Below, piece after piece: positions 26,028-34,353 of a stretch of 64,000 nucleotides of DNA; position 1 is the first letter of the stretch; each line of letters opens with the position of its first letter. The notes under the pieces were generated by a model. The model made no database searches, was not told the origin of the DNA, and worked only from the letters and a program-made list of their open reading frames with translations. Source of the DNA: Pseudonocardia sp. C8 (lineage in GTDB: Bacteria; Actinomycetota; Actinomycetes; Mycobacteriales; Pseudonocardiaceae); contig NZ_JACMTR010000002.1 of the NCBI RefSeq assembly GCF_014267175.1, forward strand, positions 5,543,501 to 5,607,500. Direction: 5' to 3'. Made by a program: the position numbers and the translations under genes.

Positions 26028-27776
26028 ATGCGTGAACTGTTCAAGCTGCCCGACGTGGGCGAGGGGCTGACCGAGGCCGAGATCGTCGCGTGGCGGGTGG
26101 GGCCGGGCGACACGGTCGCGGTCAACGACGTGATCGTCGAGATCGAGACGGCGAAGGCGGCGGTGGAGCTCCCCTCGCCGTGGGCCGGGACGGTCGGTGA
26201 GCTGCTGGCCGAGCCGGGCTCCACCGTCGAGGTCGGGACCCCGATCATCGCGATCGACACCGCCGGCTCCGGTGGTGGGGCGGCCGGCGAGGACGGCGGC
26301 GCGAAGATCGGTGAGGCCGGCAAGGACGGGCGGATCGCCACCCTCGTCGGCTACGGGCCCCGGCAGGGCCCGGTGAAGCGGAGGCCGCGTCGCGGGACGG
26401 CGGCCGGCGGCGGTGACGCCCCGGCGGCGCACGGTGCGACCGGCCCGTCCGGGGCGACCGGGTCGCCTGCGGGGACCGGCGCGGAGGGGCCGGCCGGGGT
26501 TGCTGCGGACGGGCCCGGCGCGACCGCCGCGGACGGGCCCGCCGGGGTTGCCGCGGCCGGCGCGGTGGGGCCCGCGGAGGCGGCCGAGGTGCGCACCGAG
26601 GTGCCCGGCCCCGCCCCGGGTGACGCCTCCCCCGACAGCCCGGCACCCGTCGACGCCTCCGGAGCCGGCGGCAGCCGCCGGAGCGCCGACACCAGCGGCG
26701 GGACCACCGGTGCGCCGGGGTCCGGGCCGGTCGGCGGGCTCGTCCCGCTCGCGCCGCCGCCGGTCCGGTTGCTGGCCCGGGAGCTCGGCGTCGACCTGCA
26801 GACCGTGACCGGGACCGGGGGGGACGGCCGGATCACCCGGGAGGACGTCCGGGCGGCGGCCGAGAGCGCGGCCGGGGCCGCGGGCACGCCGGCCCCCGCT
26901 GCGGGGTCCGTGGCATCGCCGAGTGCCGGTGGTGTGCCGGCGGGCGGCGCCGCCGGTGTTGCTGCCGCCGCAGGTGCTGCCGGTGCTGCGGGCGCGGCCG
27001 CGGGTCTCGCCGGTGGGGCCCCCGGGAGCAGCGCGGCGCCCGCCGCGGCCGCCGCGGGCCCGGCGACCGCCCGGCCGGCCGGGGACCGGCGGGAACCGAT
27101 CCGCGGCGTCCGGAAGGCGACCGCGGCCGCCATGGTGTCCAGCGCGTTCACTGCACCGCACGTCACCGAGTTCCTCGACGTCGATGTCACCGCCACCATG
27201 GCGCTGCGGGACCGGCTGAAGGGTTCGCGGGAGTTCGCCGACGTCAAGCTGACCCCGCTCGCGTTCGTCGCGAAGGCGGTCTGCCTCGCCGCGGCCCGCA
27301 CGCCCGCGGTGAACGCCAGCTGGGACGAACGGGCCGGCGAGATCGTCTACTACGAGCACGTGCAGCTCGGGATCGCCGCCGCCACCCCCCGCGGCCTGGT
27401 CGTCCCCAAGATCCGCGACGCCGACCGGCTCGGCCTGCACGAGCTGGCGGTCGCACTGGGCGAGCTCACCGAGACCGCCCGGGCCGGCCGGACGGCGCCC
27501 GCGGACCTCGTCGGCGGGACGCTCACGATCACCAACGTCGGCGTGTTCGGGGTCGACAGCGGCACCCCGATCCTGAACCCGGGCGAGTCGGCGATCCTCG
27601 CCGTCGGCTCGATCAAACCGGCGCCGTGGGTGGTGGACGGCGAGCTGGCCGTCCGCACGGTCTGCCGGCTCGCCCTCTCGTTCGACCACCGGGTGGTCGA
27701 CGGGGCCGAGGGCTCCCGGTTCCTGGCCGACGTGGGCGCACTGTTGGAGGATCCGGGGGTCGCCTTCACCTGGTGA
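26028..27776 (+). CDS. bkdC: Dihydrolipoamide acyltransferase, E2 component
   Basis: The 582-aa protein has one N-terminal lipoyl domain with the modified lysine in EIETAKAAVELPSPW (Lys43), a long Ala/Gly/Pro linker of ~140 residues, a peripheral subunit-binding domain (VRLLARELGVDLQTVTGTG, GRITREDVRAA, near residues 240-280), a second Ala/Gly linker and a C-terminal acyltransferase domain ending in the catalytic FDHRVVDGAEGSRFL. It transfers the acyl group from E1 to CoA. The linkers are longer and more low-complexity than usual. It is co-directional with E1 alpha and beta and must form the core of the complex. Confidence 0.95.
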   Translation: MRELFKLPDVGEGLTEAEIVAWRVGPGDTVAVNDVIVEIETAKAAVELPSPWAGTVGELLAEPGSTVEVGTPIIAIDTAGSGGGAAGEDGGAKIGEAGKDGRIATLVGYGPRQGPVKRRPRRGTAAGGGDAPAAHGATGPSGATGSPAGTGAEGPAGVAADGPGATAADGPAGVAAAGAVGPAEAAEVRTEVPGPAPGDASPDSPAPVDASGAGGSRRSADTSGGTTGAPGSGPVGGLVPLAPPPVRLLARELGVDLQTVTGTGGDGRITREDVRAAAESAAGAAGTPAPAAGSVASPSAGGVPAGGAAGVAAAAGAAGAAGAAAGLAGGAPGSSAAPAAAAAGPATARPAGDRREPIRGVRKATAAAMVSSAFTAPHVTEFLDVDVTATMALRDRLKGSREFADVKLTPLAFVAKAVCLAAARTPAVNASWDERAGEIVYYEHVQLGIAAATPRGLVVPKIRDADRLGLHELAVALGELTETARAGRTAPADLVGGTLTITNVGVFGVDSGTPILNPGESAILAVGSIKPAPWVVDGELAVRTVCRLALSFDHRVVDGAEGSRFLADVGALLEDPGVAFTW

Positions 27777-27853
27777 ACGGGTGGCCAGCTGGTCGGTTGC
27801 GGGGAATTCGGTCGATCCGGGAGCAGAACGGCGTGCTCGCGCGTTCTCCCCAC

Positions 27854-28426
27854 ATGCCGTTCGTGCTGCTCTACGTCGTGCTCGAGGTGGCGGCGATCGC
27901 CGCGCTGGTCGCGTGGATCGGGCTGGGCTGGACCCTGCTGGTCCTGCTCGCCGGTTCGGTCCTCGGCCTGCTGCTGGCCCGCAGCGAGGGGGCCCGCGCC
28001 GCCCGCGCGCTCGCCACCGCGATGCAGCGCGGCAGGCTCGCGCACGAGGAGGCGACCGACGGCCTGCTGATCGCGATCGGCGGTGTCCTGATCTTCCTGC
28101 CGGGGCTGATCTCGGACGTGCTCGGGCTCGCGCTCGTGTTCCCGCCGACCCGGGGCATCGCCCGCCGCCGGATGGTGCGTGCCGCCGAGCGTGCCGCCCC
28201 CGGCCTGCGGACGGCGCGGATCCGGTACGGCGCGACCGTGGTGGACGGTGAGGCGGTCACCGAGCCGCGGCCCGGCTCCTCACCGTCCGGGCAGCCGCCG
28301 CTCATCACCGGATCGGGCGTGTCCGGGGCCGCGGGCCCGGCCGGCCGGGAGCGGCCCGGGCCCGGCGGCGGTGGCCCGGTGGTCGACGGCGAGGTCGTCG
28401 ACGACCCGGACCGGCGCGACCGCTGA
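27854..28426 (+). CDS. fxsA: FxsA-family cytoplasmic membrane protein
   Basis: The 190-aa protein has paired hydrophobic segments FVLLYVVLEVAAIAALVAWI and WTLLVLLAGSVLGLLLA, then GLLIAIGGVLIFLPGLISDV with LGLALVFPPTRGIARRRM, the FxsA signature. E. coli FxsA relieves exclusion of phage T7 by the F-plasmid PifA protein when overproduced; its normal role is unknown. The last ~80 residues are Pro/Gly-rich. ATG 27854 fits the family start; GTG 27833 is possible. It follows the bkd operon by ~80 bp. Confidence 0.88.
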   Translation: MPFVLLYVVLEVAAIAALVAWIGLGWTLLVLLAGSVLGLLLARSEGARAARALATAMQRGRLAHEEATDGLLIAIGGVLIFLPGLISDVLGLALVFPPTRGIARRRMVRAAERAAPGLRTARIRYGATVVDGEAVTEPRPGSSPSGQPPLITGSGVSGAAGPAGRERPGPGGGGPVVDGEVVDDPDRRDR

Positions 28427-28492
28427 GCGGTCCCCCTCCGGAGCCCCGTCCGAGATCACCCGACCTGCGTCCGCGCTGCTGACCGGCGACCT

Positions 28493-28775
28493 GGGGCACC
28501 ATCGTGCTGATCGATCTCGGTGCGGGGCTCGAGGTGCACGTTGTCGCCCGGTCCGGGGCACCATCGTGTTGATCGAACCCGGCGCGGTGGTCGAGGAGCA
28601 CGTTGTCGTCCGGTCTGGGGCGGGATCGTGCTGATCGGGCGCGGCGCGAGGGTCGAGATGCGCGTTGTCGCCCGGGCTGGGGTGGGATCGTGTTGATCGA
28701 TCTCGGCGCGGTGGTCGCCGTGCACGTTGTGGCCTCGTTCGCGGCGCCGACGTGCTGATCGACCTGGGCTCGGTG
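28493..28775. repeat. 62-bp repeat, block B (4 units plus a partial one)
   Basis: Units start with (G)ATCGTGCTGATCGA-like sequence at 28501, 28563, 28625, 28687 and 28749, an exact 62-bp period. Each unit also holds TGCACGTTGTCGCC. These are the reverse complements of the anchors in block A (TCGATCAGCAC and GGCGACAACGTGCA), so this is the same element in the opposite orientation. It fills most of the space between fxsA and a small minus-strand gene. Confidence 0.88.
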
Positions 28776-28867
28776 TGCCGATCCGTCCCGGGGGACGCGC
28801 TCGGTCGCGGCGACGGTGCGACCGAGCGCCGCGGACCGCGGGACGGGCGCGGCTGTGCCCCCGGAGC

Positions 28868-29002
28868 TCACCAGCCCGGGCGCGCCCCCGAGAGCAGGTT
28901 CCGCAGCCCCGCGCGGACTCCGCGACGCTGCGTGATCGGGCGCATGCGCAGCGTCGAGTGGTGCATCTCCGCGGCGCGATGCCGTCCACGGTGTCGGATC
29001 AC
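28868..29002 (-). CDS. Small basic protein, 44 aa
   Basis: GTG at 29002 is preceded by a strong Shine-Dalgarno (GGGAGGAA, complement of 29008-29015) with 5 nt spacing. The product starts VIRHRGRHRAAEMHHSTLRM and ends LRNLLSGARPGW, with 12 Arg and 5 His; third positions are mostly G or C. It could be a nucleic-acid-binding peptide or unknown small protein. I do not recognise a family. The strong ribosome-binding site is the main evidence. Confidence 0.45.
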   Translation of the reverse strand: MIRHRGRHRAAEMHHSTLRMRPITQRRGVRAGLRNLLSGARPGW

Positions 29003-29363
29003 GGCACTTCCTCCCGGGCGTCAGCGTCGACAGGGGTGCTTTCCGTGACGAAGTGTCGCTGGTCGATGCCGGTGGTGGAAGGAGAACCCGGCGAGGCCAC
29101 CGGATCGTGACGACATCGATGTCATTCACCGCCGGGACGCGCACCGACCGTTCCCGGAGGTGCCGCGCGACCGTCCCCGACCCCGGGATCGCACCCGGAG
29201 GTCGCCACGCTCCGTGACGGCCCGCGCGGGTGCGCCGGTGGGGTCCGGGTCCCGCGGCCGGGGGTGCGGATCGTTGGGCCGGCCGGGTGGATCGCCGCGA
29301 CACGCCGCGCCGCCGATACCGCCGTCTACGGAATCCGGAAGATCGCCGGATAGCGTCGTGGGC
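29003..29363. other. Intergenic region upstream of the AAA ATPase
   Basis: It carries the ribosome-binding site of the leftward small gene at its left end and, at 29351-29356, a TAGCGT hexamer 7 nt before the ATG of the AAA ATPase gene. No credible frame lies between them. Confidence 0.4.
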
Positions 29364-30554
29364 ATGGATCCGGTGCGCAACCCGTTCGCCCCCGGCGCCG
29401 GGCAGCGCCCGCCCGAGCTTGCCGGGCGGGACCGCGAGGTGGATGCCTTCGAGATCGTCCTGGAACGCGTCGCGCGAGGCCGGCCGGAACGCAGCCTGGT
29501 GCTCACCGGCCTGCGCGGGGTCGGCAAGACCGTGCTGCTCGGCGAGCTGCGCTCGATGGCGATGCACGCCGGCTGGGGCGCGGGCAAGATCGAGGCCCGC
29601 CCGGACGCCGACCTCCGCCGCCCGCTGTCCGCCGCGCTGCACCGGGCGATCCGCGACCTCGCGGTCCGGCACCGCGCACCCGAGCGGATCGACGAGGTCC
29701 TCGGCGTGCTGAAGGCGTTCGCGCTGCGTTCCTCCCCGGACGGGACCAAGCTGCGGGACCGCTGGCAGCCCGGCATCGACGTCCCGGTGAAGAACGGGCG
29801 TGCCGACTCCGGGGACATCGAGATCGACCTCGTCGAGCTGTTCACCGAGGTCGCCGAGCTGGCCCAGGACGTCGGCTCCGGCGTCGCCCTGCTCGTCGAC
29901 GAGATGCAGGACCTCAAGCCGGACGACGTCTCGGCGCTCTGCGCCGCCTGTCACGAGCTGTCCCAGGCGCGGGCGCCACTGGTCGTGGTCGGGGCCGGGC
30001 TGCCGCACCTGCCCGCCGTCCTGTCGGCGTCGAAGTCGTACTCGGAGCGGCTGTTCAAGTACTCGCGGATCGACCGGCTCGACCGCAAGGACGCGGACTT
30101 CGCCCTGCTCGCCCCGGCGGAACGCGAGGACGCGACGTTCGACCAGGACGCGCTCGACGACCTCTACGTCCGCTCGGGGGGCTACCCGTACTTCGTCCAG
30201 GCCTACGGCAAGGCGGCCTGGGACGCGGCGCCCACGAGCCCGATCGGCGCCCAGGACGTCGAGATGGCCGCGCCGGAGGCCGAGGCGGAGCTCGCCGTCG
30301 GATTCTTCGGGTCCCGCTACGAGCGGGCCACCCCCGCCGAGCGGGAGTACCTGCGGGCGATGGCAGAGCTCACCGACGGCGAGGACCTGCCCGTCGAGAC
30401 CTCCGGCGTCGCCAAACACCTGGACCGACGGGCGTCGTCGCTGTCCCCGGCCCGGGACAGCCTCCTGAAGAAGGGACTGGTGTTCTCGGCCCAGCGGGGG
30501 CAGATCGCGTTCACGGTGCCGCACTTCGGGCGTTACCTGCTCGCCAACGCCTGA
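29364..30554 (+). CDS. AAA ATPase, Orc1/Cdc6-like STAND fold
   Basis: The 396-aa protein has RNPFAPGAGQRPPELAGRDR at the N-terminus, Walker A GLRGVGKT (residues 49-56), Walker B LLVDEMQDL (~175-183), a sensor-like VVVGAGLPHLPAVLSASKSY and a C-terminal winged-helix region (KHLDRRASSLSPARDSLLKK). This is the common actinobacterial 'ATP-binding protein' of AAA_16/ORC-like type. Its role is unknown; a DNA- or protein-linked switch is plausible. The ATG has a TAGCGT box 7 nt upstream and no Shine-Dalgarno. A GroES-like gene follows. Confidence 0.85.
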   Translation: MDPVRNPFAPGAGQRPPELAGRDREVDAFEIVLERVARGRPERSLVLTGLRGVGKTVLLGELRSMAMHAGWGAGKIEARPDADLRRPLSAALHRAIRDLAVRHRAPERIDEVLGVLKAFALRSSPDGTKLRDRWQPGIDVPVKNGRADSGDIEIDLVELFTEVAELAQDVGSGVALLVDEMQDLKPDDVSALCAACHELSQARAPLVVVGAGLPHLPAVLSASKSYSERLFKYSRIDRLDRKDADFALLAPAEREDATFDQDALDDLYVRSGGYPYFVQAYGKAAWDAAPTSPIGAQDVEMAAPEAEAELAVGFFGSRYERATPAEREYLRAMAELTDGEDLPVETSGVAKHLDRRASSLSPARDSLLKKGLVFSAQRGQIAFTVPHFGRYLLANA

Positions 30555-30748
30555 GTCCTGTCCCCCGGACGGGTGAAAACCGGTTGCGGTGTAACGGAAC
30601 ACCGTCCGTGCTCGACAGGCCGGTCGAGCCCCGCGACGCCACCGGACCCCCGACCTGGTGGTGGCGCGGGGCCTTCCACGTTCCGGGCGTGGTCGCGGGG
30701 CGCCGGGCGCTGCCGGAGGCGTCGTTCCCTGCCCGTAGCATCTGGCGG

Positions 30749-31069
30749 GTGGTCGAGCCCAAACTCGAGATCCAGATGCTCCACGACCGGGTCATGATCA
30801 AGAAGGTCGAGGGGGCCGGTGAGCGACGGAGCTCGGCCGGAATCGTGATCCCGGCAACCGCACAGGTCGCCAAGCGTCTGGTCTGGGGAGAGGTCGTGGG
30901 GGTGGGTCAGCACGTGCGAACGGTGAAGCCGGGCGACCGCGTCCTCCTCGCCCCCGAGGACCAGTACGAGGTCGAGATCGGCGGGGTCGGACACCTGGTG
31001 ATGCGCGAGCGGGACCTGCACGCGGTAGCCACCGAGGCCACCCAGCACGGAACCGGTCTCTACCTCTGA
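30749..31069 (+). CDS. GroES-like co-chaperonin (Cpn10), solitary
   Basis: The 106-aa protein aligns with chaperonin-10: IQMLHDRVMIKKVEGAGERR, the mobile-loop equivalent SSAGIVIPATAQVAKRLVWG, then VVGVGQHVRTVKPGDRVLLA and YLVMRE-like HLVMRERDLHAV. The IVI-type mobile loop, which contacts GroEL, is kept, but no groEL lies nearby, and the N-terminus differs from housekeeping GroES. It is probably a paralogue. GTG 30749 is preceded by TAGCAT (30736-30741) with a 7-nt gap, indicating a leaderless message. Confidence 0.82.
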   Translation: MVEPKLEIQMLHDRVMIKKVEGAGERRSSAGIVIPATAQVAKRLVWGEVVGVGQHVRTVKPGDRVLLAPEDQYEVEIGGVGHLVMRERDLHAVATEATQHGTGLYL

Positions 31070-31143
31070 CCCCTGCCTGGCCCGCCGCCCGAGGGCGTGC
31101 GGCCCTCCAGGTCGACGGCAGTGCGGAAAGGAAGCCCCACGTC

Positions 31144-33768
31144 ATGCCCGAGCGTCAGTCCCCGCCCGGCGAGGCCACCGAGCACGCGGTGACGCCTGCA
31201 CCGGATCCGGGAACGGGAGACCGTGGCACCGCCGCCGGGGTCGACACGCCCCACGCGTCGCCGGGCCGCCCGGTGATGCCCGCCCGCCGCCCGTCGCCCG
31301 GCCCCCGGAGCGGTGACGCCGCGCCCGACGCCCGGCCCACGCCATCGCCGCGGCCCACCAGCCCGGCCGGGAGCGCCGACGCGCGCCCTGCTCCCTCGCC
31401 CCGGCCGACCGGGAACGCCGAGCAGGTCACCCGGCCCTCGGCCGCCGCGGGGAGCTCCGAGCAGGCCGCCACCCGGCCGGCCGGCCCCGGCGCGAGCTCC
31501 GAGCAGGCCTCCGCGACGAAGCAGACGACGCCGGTCGCGCGCAGCGAGCAGCCTCACGCCACCCGGCCGGTGGATCCGGGCGGGAACGGCGAGCAGGCGT
31601 CCGCCGCCGGGCAGGGGGTCGCGGTCGCGGGTGCGGGGCAGTCCTCGGCCACCCCACCGGCGCCCGGCGGCACCGCGCCCGCATCGGCGCCCGGTGGTAC
31701 CTCGCCCGGATCCGCGTCCGGTGGCACCGCGCCCGCATCGGCGTCCGGTGGTGCGCCCGCATCCGCGCCCGGCGGTACCGCGCCCGCATCGGCGCCCGGC
31801 GCCACCGCGCCTGCATCGGCGCCCGGCGCCACCGCGCCTGCATCGGCGCCCGGTGGCGCCGCCCCGTTGAGCGAGCAGCGCACCCACGTCCTGCCGCGCG
31901 TCCCGCCGGTGTCCGCGCAGGGTGCCGGCAACCCCGCGGAGCGGACCGAGCGGATCCCGGCCGGTGGCCCCGCCGCGTTCGGTGGTGCCGCCGGTGCCAC
32001 CGGGCCGGGCGGGCCCGGCGGACCGGGTGGCCCGGACGGCCCCGGCCCGGACGGCGGTGAGTCCGGAGGTGACGGAGGCGGCGAGGGTGGTTCCGGTCGC
32101 AAGCGGCCGACCGGCCTGATCGTCGCTGCCGCCGTGCTGGGCGTGCTCGTCCTCGCCTACGTCGGCGACCTGGTGCTCTCCTCCGGCAGCGTCCCGCGCG
32201 GGGTCACGGTCGCCGGTCAGGAGATCGGCGGCATGTCGCGCGCGGCGGCCACCGACAAGCTGAAGGCGGCCATCGAGCCGCGCTCCTCGGCACCGGTGCA
32301 GGTGCAGGCCGGTGAGGTCCACAGCCAGATCGACCCGAAGGCCGCCGGCCTCCAGGTCGACTACCGGCGCACCCTGGACGAGGCGGGCGAGCAGCCGCTG
32401 AACCCGATCACCCGCGTCTCGTCGTTCTTCACCCAGCGCGAGGTGCCGGTGGTCGACTCCGCCGACGACCGCGCCGTCCGCACCGCGCTGGAGCAGATGG
32501 CCCCGCTGGTGCTGCGGGAGCCCAAGGAGGGCTCGGTCGAGTTCCAGGACCTGAACCCGGTGCCGGTGGCACCGAAGCCCGGCCAGACGCTCGACGTCGA
32601 CGCGGCCGTCGGCGTCGTGTCGCAGCAGTGGGCCACCGGCCGGCCCGTCCAGCTGCCGCTGATCGTCGAGCAGCCCGTCACCACCCCCGCCGACGTGCAG
32701 CAGGCCATCGACGAGGTCGCCCGCCCCGCGGTCTCCGCCCCGCTGACCGTCACCGGTGAGGGCGCGAACGCCACCATCGAGCCCGAGGACATCGCCAAGG
32801 CGCTCAGCTTCACCGCGGACCCGGAGGGCACCGCGAAGCTGAAGCCGGTCATCGCGAACAAGATCCTCGAGGAGGCGGCGAAGCCGCAGCTCGCGAGCAC
32901 CGAGAAGCCCGGCATCGACGCCCGGCTGGACTTCGCGTCGACCCCGCCGAAGGTCATCCCGTCCCAGGACGGCCGCGGCATCGACTACAACGCGACGTTC
33001 GCGAACGTCCTGCCGGTCCTGACCGGCCCGGGCCCGCGCCAGGTCCCCGCTGTCTACGCGCAGAAGCCCGCGGAGATCAGCACCGCTGATCTGCAGTCCC
33101 TGGGCAACGCGGTCGAGATCGGCTCGTTCACGACCGGCGGGTTCGCCGCGGACTCCGGCCAGAACATCAAGCGGGCCGCCGAGGCGATCGACGGCGAGAT
33201 CATCCAGCCGGGCGAGACGTTCAGCCTGAACGGGGTGACCAACCCGCGGAACCTGGCCAACGGCTACGTCGAGGCCGGAGTGATCGAGGACGGCCACCCG
33301 GCCCGCGGCGTCGGCGGCGGTGTCTCCCAGCTCGCGACGACGCTGTACAACGCGTCCTACTTCGCCGGCATGACCGACGTCGAGCACAAGGAACACAGCT
33401 ACTACATCAGCCGCTACCCGGTCGCCCGCGAGGCGACCGTGTTCAACAACCTGATCGACGTCAAGTTCCGCAACGACGGCCCGACCGCGGTGCTGATCAA
33501 GACGTCCTGGACGCCCAGGAACGTCACGGTGAAGTTCCTCGGCCAGAAGATGTACGAGGTCTCGTCGTCGACCGGGCCGCGGACGAACCCGACCGAGCCC
33601 CAGGTCGTCAACATCCCGCCCGGCCAGCCGTGCAGCCCCAGCAAGGGCTCCCCCGGCTTCACCGCCACGGACACCCGGACGCTGCGCAACGTGCAGACCG
33701 GGGAGACCAAGAGCGAGACCCGCACGGTGAAGTACAACCCGCAACCGATCGTGCACTGCGGCGGCTGA
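31144..33768 (+). CDS. VanW-family envelope protein with disordered N-terminus
   Basis: The 874-aa protein starts with ~310 Pro/Ala/Gly/Ser-rich residues, then a basic KRPTG and one membrane helix (LIVAAAVLGVLVLAYVGDLV, ~321-342). The extracytoplasmic part has two putative peptidoglycan-binding-4 type domains (residues ~350-660) and a VanW domain (GETFSLNGVTNPRNLANGY, GVGGGVSQLATTLYNASYFA). VanW proteins accompany glycopeptide resistance clusters but their activity is unknown; a cell-wall role is likely. The N-terminal half is cytoplasmic in this topology. ATG 31144 follows GGAAAGGAAG. A 9-aa repeat lies at 31672-31857. Confidence 0.9.
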   Translation: MPERQSPPGEATEHAVTPAPDPGTGDRGTAAGVDTPHASPGRPVMPARRPSPGPRSGDAAPDARPTPSPRPTSPAGSADARPAPSPRPTGNAEQVTRPSAAAGSSEQAATRPAGPGASSEQASATKQTTPVARSEQPHATRPVDPGGNGEQASAAGQGVAVAGAGQSSATPPAPGGTAPASAPGGTSPGSASGGTAPASASGGAPASAPGGTAPASAPGATAPASAPGATAPASAPGGAAPLSEQRTHVLPRVPPVSAQGAGNPAERTERIPAGGPAAFGGAAGATGPGGPGGPGGPDGPGPDGGESGGDGGGEGGSGRKRPTGLIVAAAVLGVLVLAYVGDLVLSSGSVPRGVTVAGQEIGGMSRAAATDKLKAAIEPRSSAPVQVQAGEVHSQIDPKAAGLQVDYRRTLDEAGEQPLNPITRVSSFFTQREVPVVDSADDRAVRTALEQMAPLVLREPKEGSVEFQDLNPVPVAPKPGQTLDVDAAVGVVSQQWATGRPVQLPLIVEQPVTTPADVQQAIDEVARPAVSAPLTVTGEGANATIEPEDIAKALSFTADPEGTAKLKPVIANKILEEAAKPQLASTEKPGIDARLDFASTPPKVIPSQDGRGIDYNATFANVLPVLTGPGPRQVPAVYAQKPAEISTADLQSLGNAVEIGSFTTGGFAADSGQNIKRAAEAIDGEIIQPGETFSLNGVTNPRNLANGYVEAGVIEDGHPARGVGGGVSQLATTLYNASYFAGMTDVEHKEHSYYISRYPVAREATVFNNLIDVKFRNDGPTAVLIKTSWTPRNVTVKFLGQKMYEVSSSTGPRTNPTEPQVVNIPPGQPCSPSKGSPGFTATDTRTLRNVQTGETKSETRTVKYNPQPIVHCGG
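31672..31857 (+). repeat. 27-bp coding repeat (TAPASAPGG) in the VanW gene
   Basis: About seven copies of a 9-codon unit related to TAPASAPGG lie in the disordered N-terminal region. The third and fourth units are separated by a one-codon loss. Such in-frame repeats can change copy number without breaking the frame. Confidence 0.8.
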
Positions 33769-33858
33769 TTCGGTGATCATCGCGGTCAGGTACTGACGAG
33801 GCCTGCCTCACATTCGTACCCTGATCCCTCTGGCGGCGAGCGAGGGATCGGGGTACGC

Positions 33859-34284
33859 ATGCGGATCGCGGACGTTCTCAAGGCCAAGGGAAGCGCGGTG
33901 ACCACGGTGTCGCCGGCCGACCCGGTGACCGTGGTGCTGCGCTTCATCACCGAGGGGAACCTGGGTGCGCTGCCGGTCGTCGACGGCGACCGGCTGGTCG
34001 GCATCATCTCCGAGCGGGACGTGGTGCGCCGCCTGCACCAGCAGGGCAGCGCGCTGCTGAACGCCCCGGTGTCCGAGGTGATGACGGCGGACGTCGTCAC
34101 CTGCTCGCCGGACGACAGCGTCGGCGACCTCGCGAAGGTCATGACCGAACGCCGCGTCCGGCACCTCCCGGTGCTGGTGAACGGCGCCCTGACCGGGATC
34201 GTCTCGATCGGCGACCTGGTCAAGGCCCGGATCGACATGCTGGAGGAGGAGCGCAAGCAGCTGGAGAGCTACATCGCCCAGTAG
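33859..34284 (+). CDS. CBS-pair domain protein
   Basis: The 141-aa protein is a stand-alone tandem CBS pair (Bateman module): VTVVLRFITEGNLGALPVVD with DRLVGIISERDVVRRL, then SVGDLAKVMTERRVRHLPVL with ALTGIVSIGDLVKARID. Such modules bind adenosine nucleotides and regulate partners or act as hypoxia-related proteins in actinobacteria. A TACCCT hexamer at 33818-33823 may be its -10 element. It converges with the acyl-CoA dehydrogenase gene across a hairpin. Confidence 0.92.
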   Translation: MRIADVLKAKGSAVTTVSPADPVTVVLRFITEGNLGALPVVDGDRLVGIISERDVVRRLHQQGSALLNAPVSEVMTADVVTCSPDDSVGDLAKVMTERRVRHLPVLVNGALTGIVSIGDLVKARIDMLEEERKQLESYIAQ

Positions 34285-34306
34285 CACGAGCCCAGCGGCA
34301 GGAGAA

Positions 34307-34337
34307 GGCCCCGGGCGGGGAGTCCGCGCCCGGGGCC
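34307..34337. terminator. Two-way terminator between CBS and fadE genes
   Basis: GGCCCCGGGCG (34307-34317) pairs perfectly with CGCCCGGGGCC (34327-34337) around a 9-nt loop, between convergent genes. Confidence 0.8.
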
Positions 34338-34353
34338 CATCGCGGGAGGATGG

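Noticed and set aside
28456..28989. Open frame across repeat block B
   Set aside because: It reads through the 62-bp repeats in a low-complexity pattern and would not survive changes in unit number.
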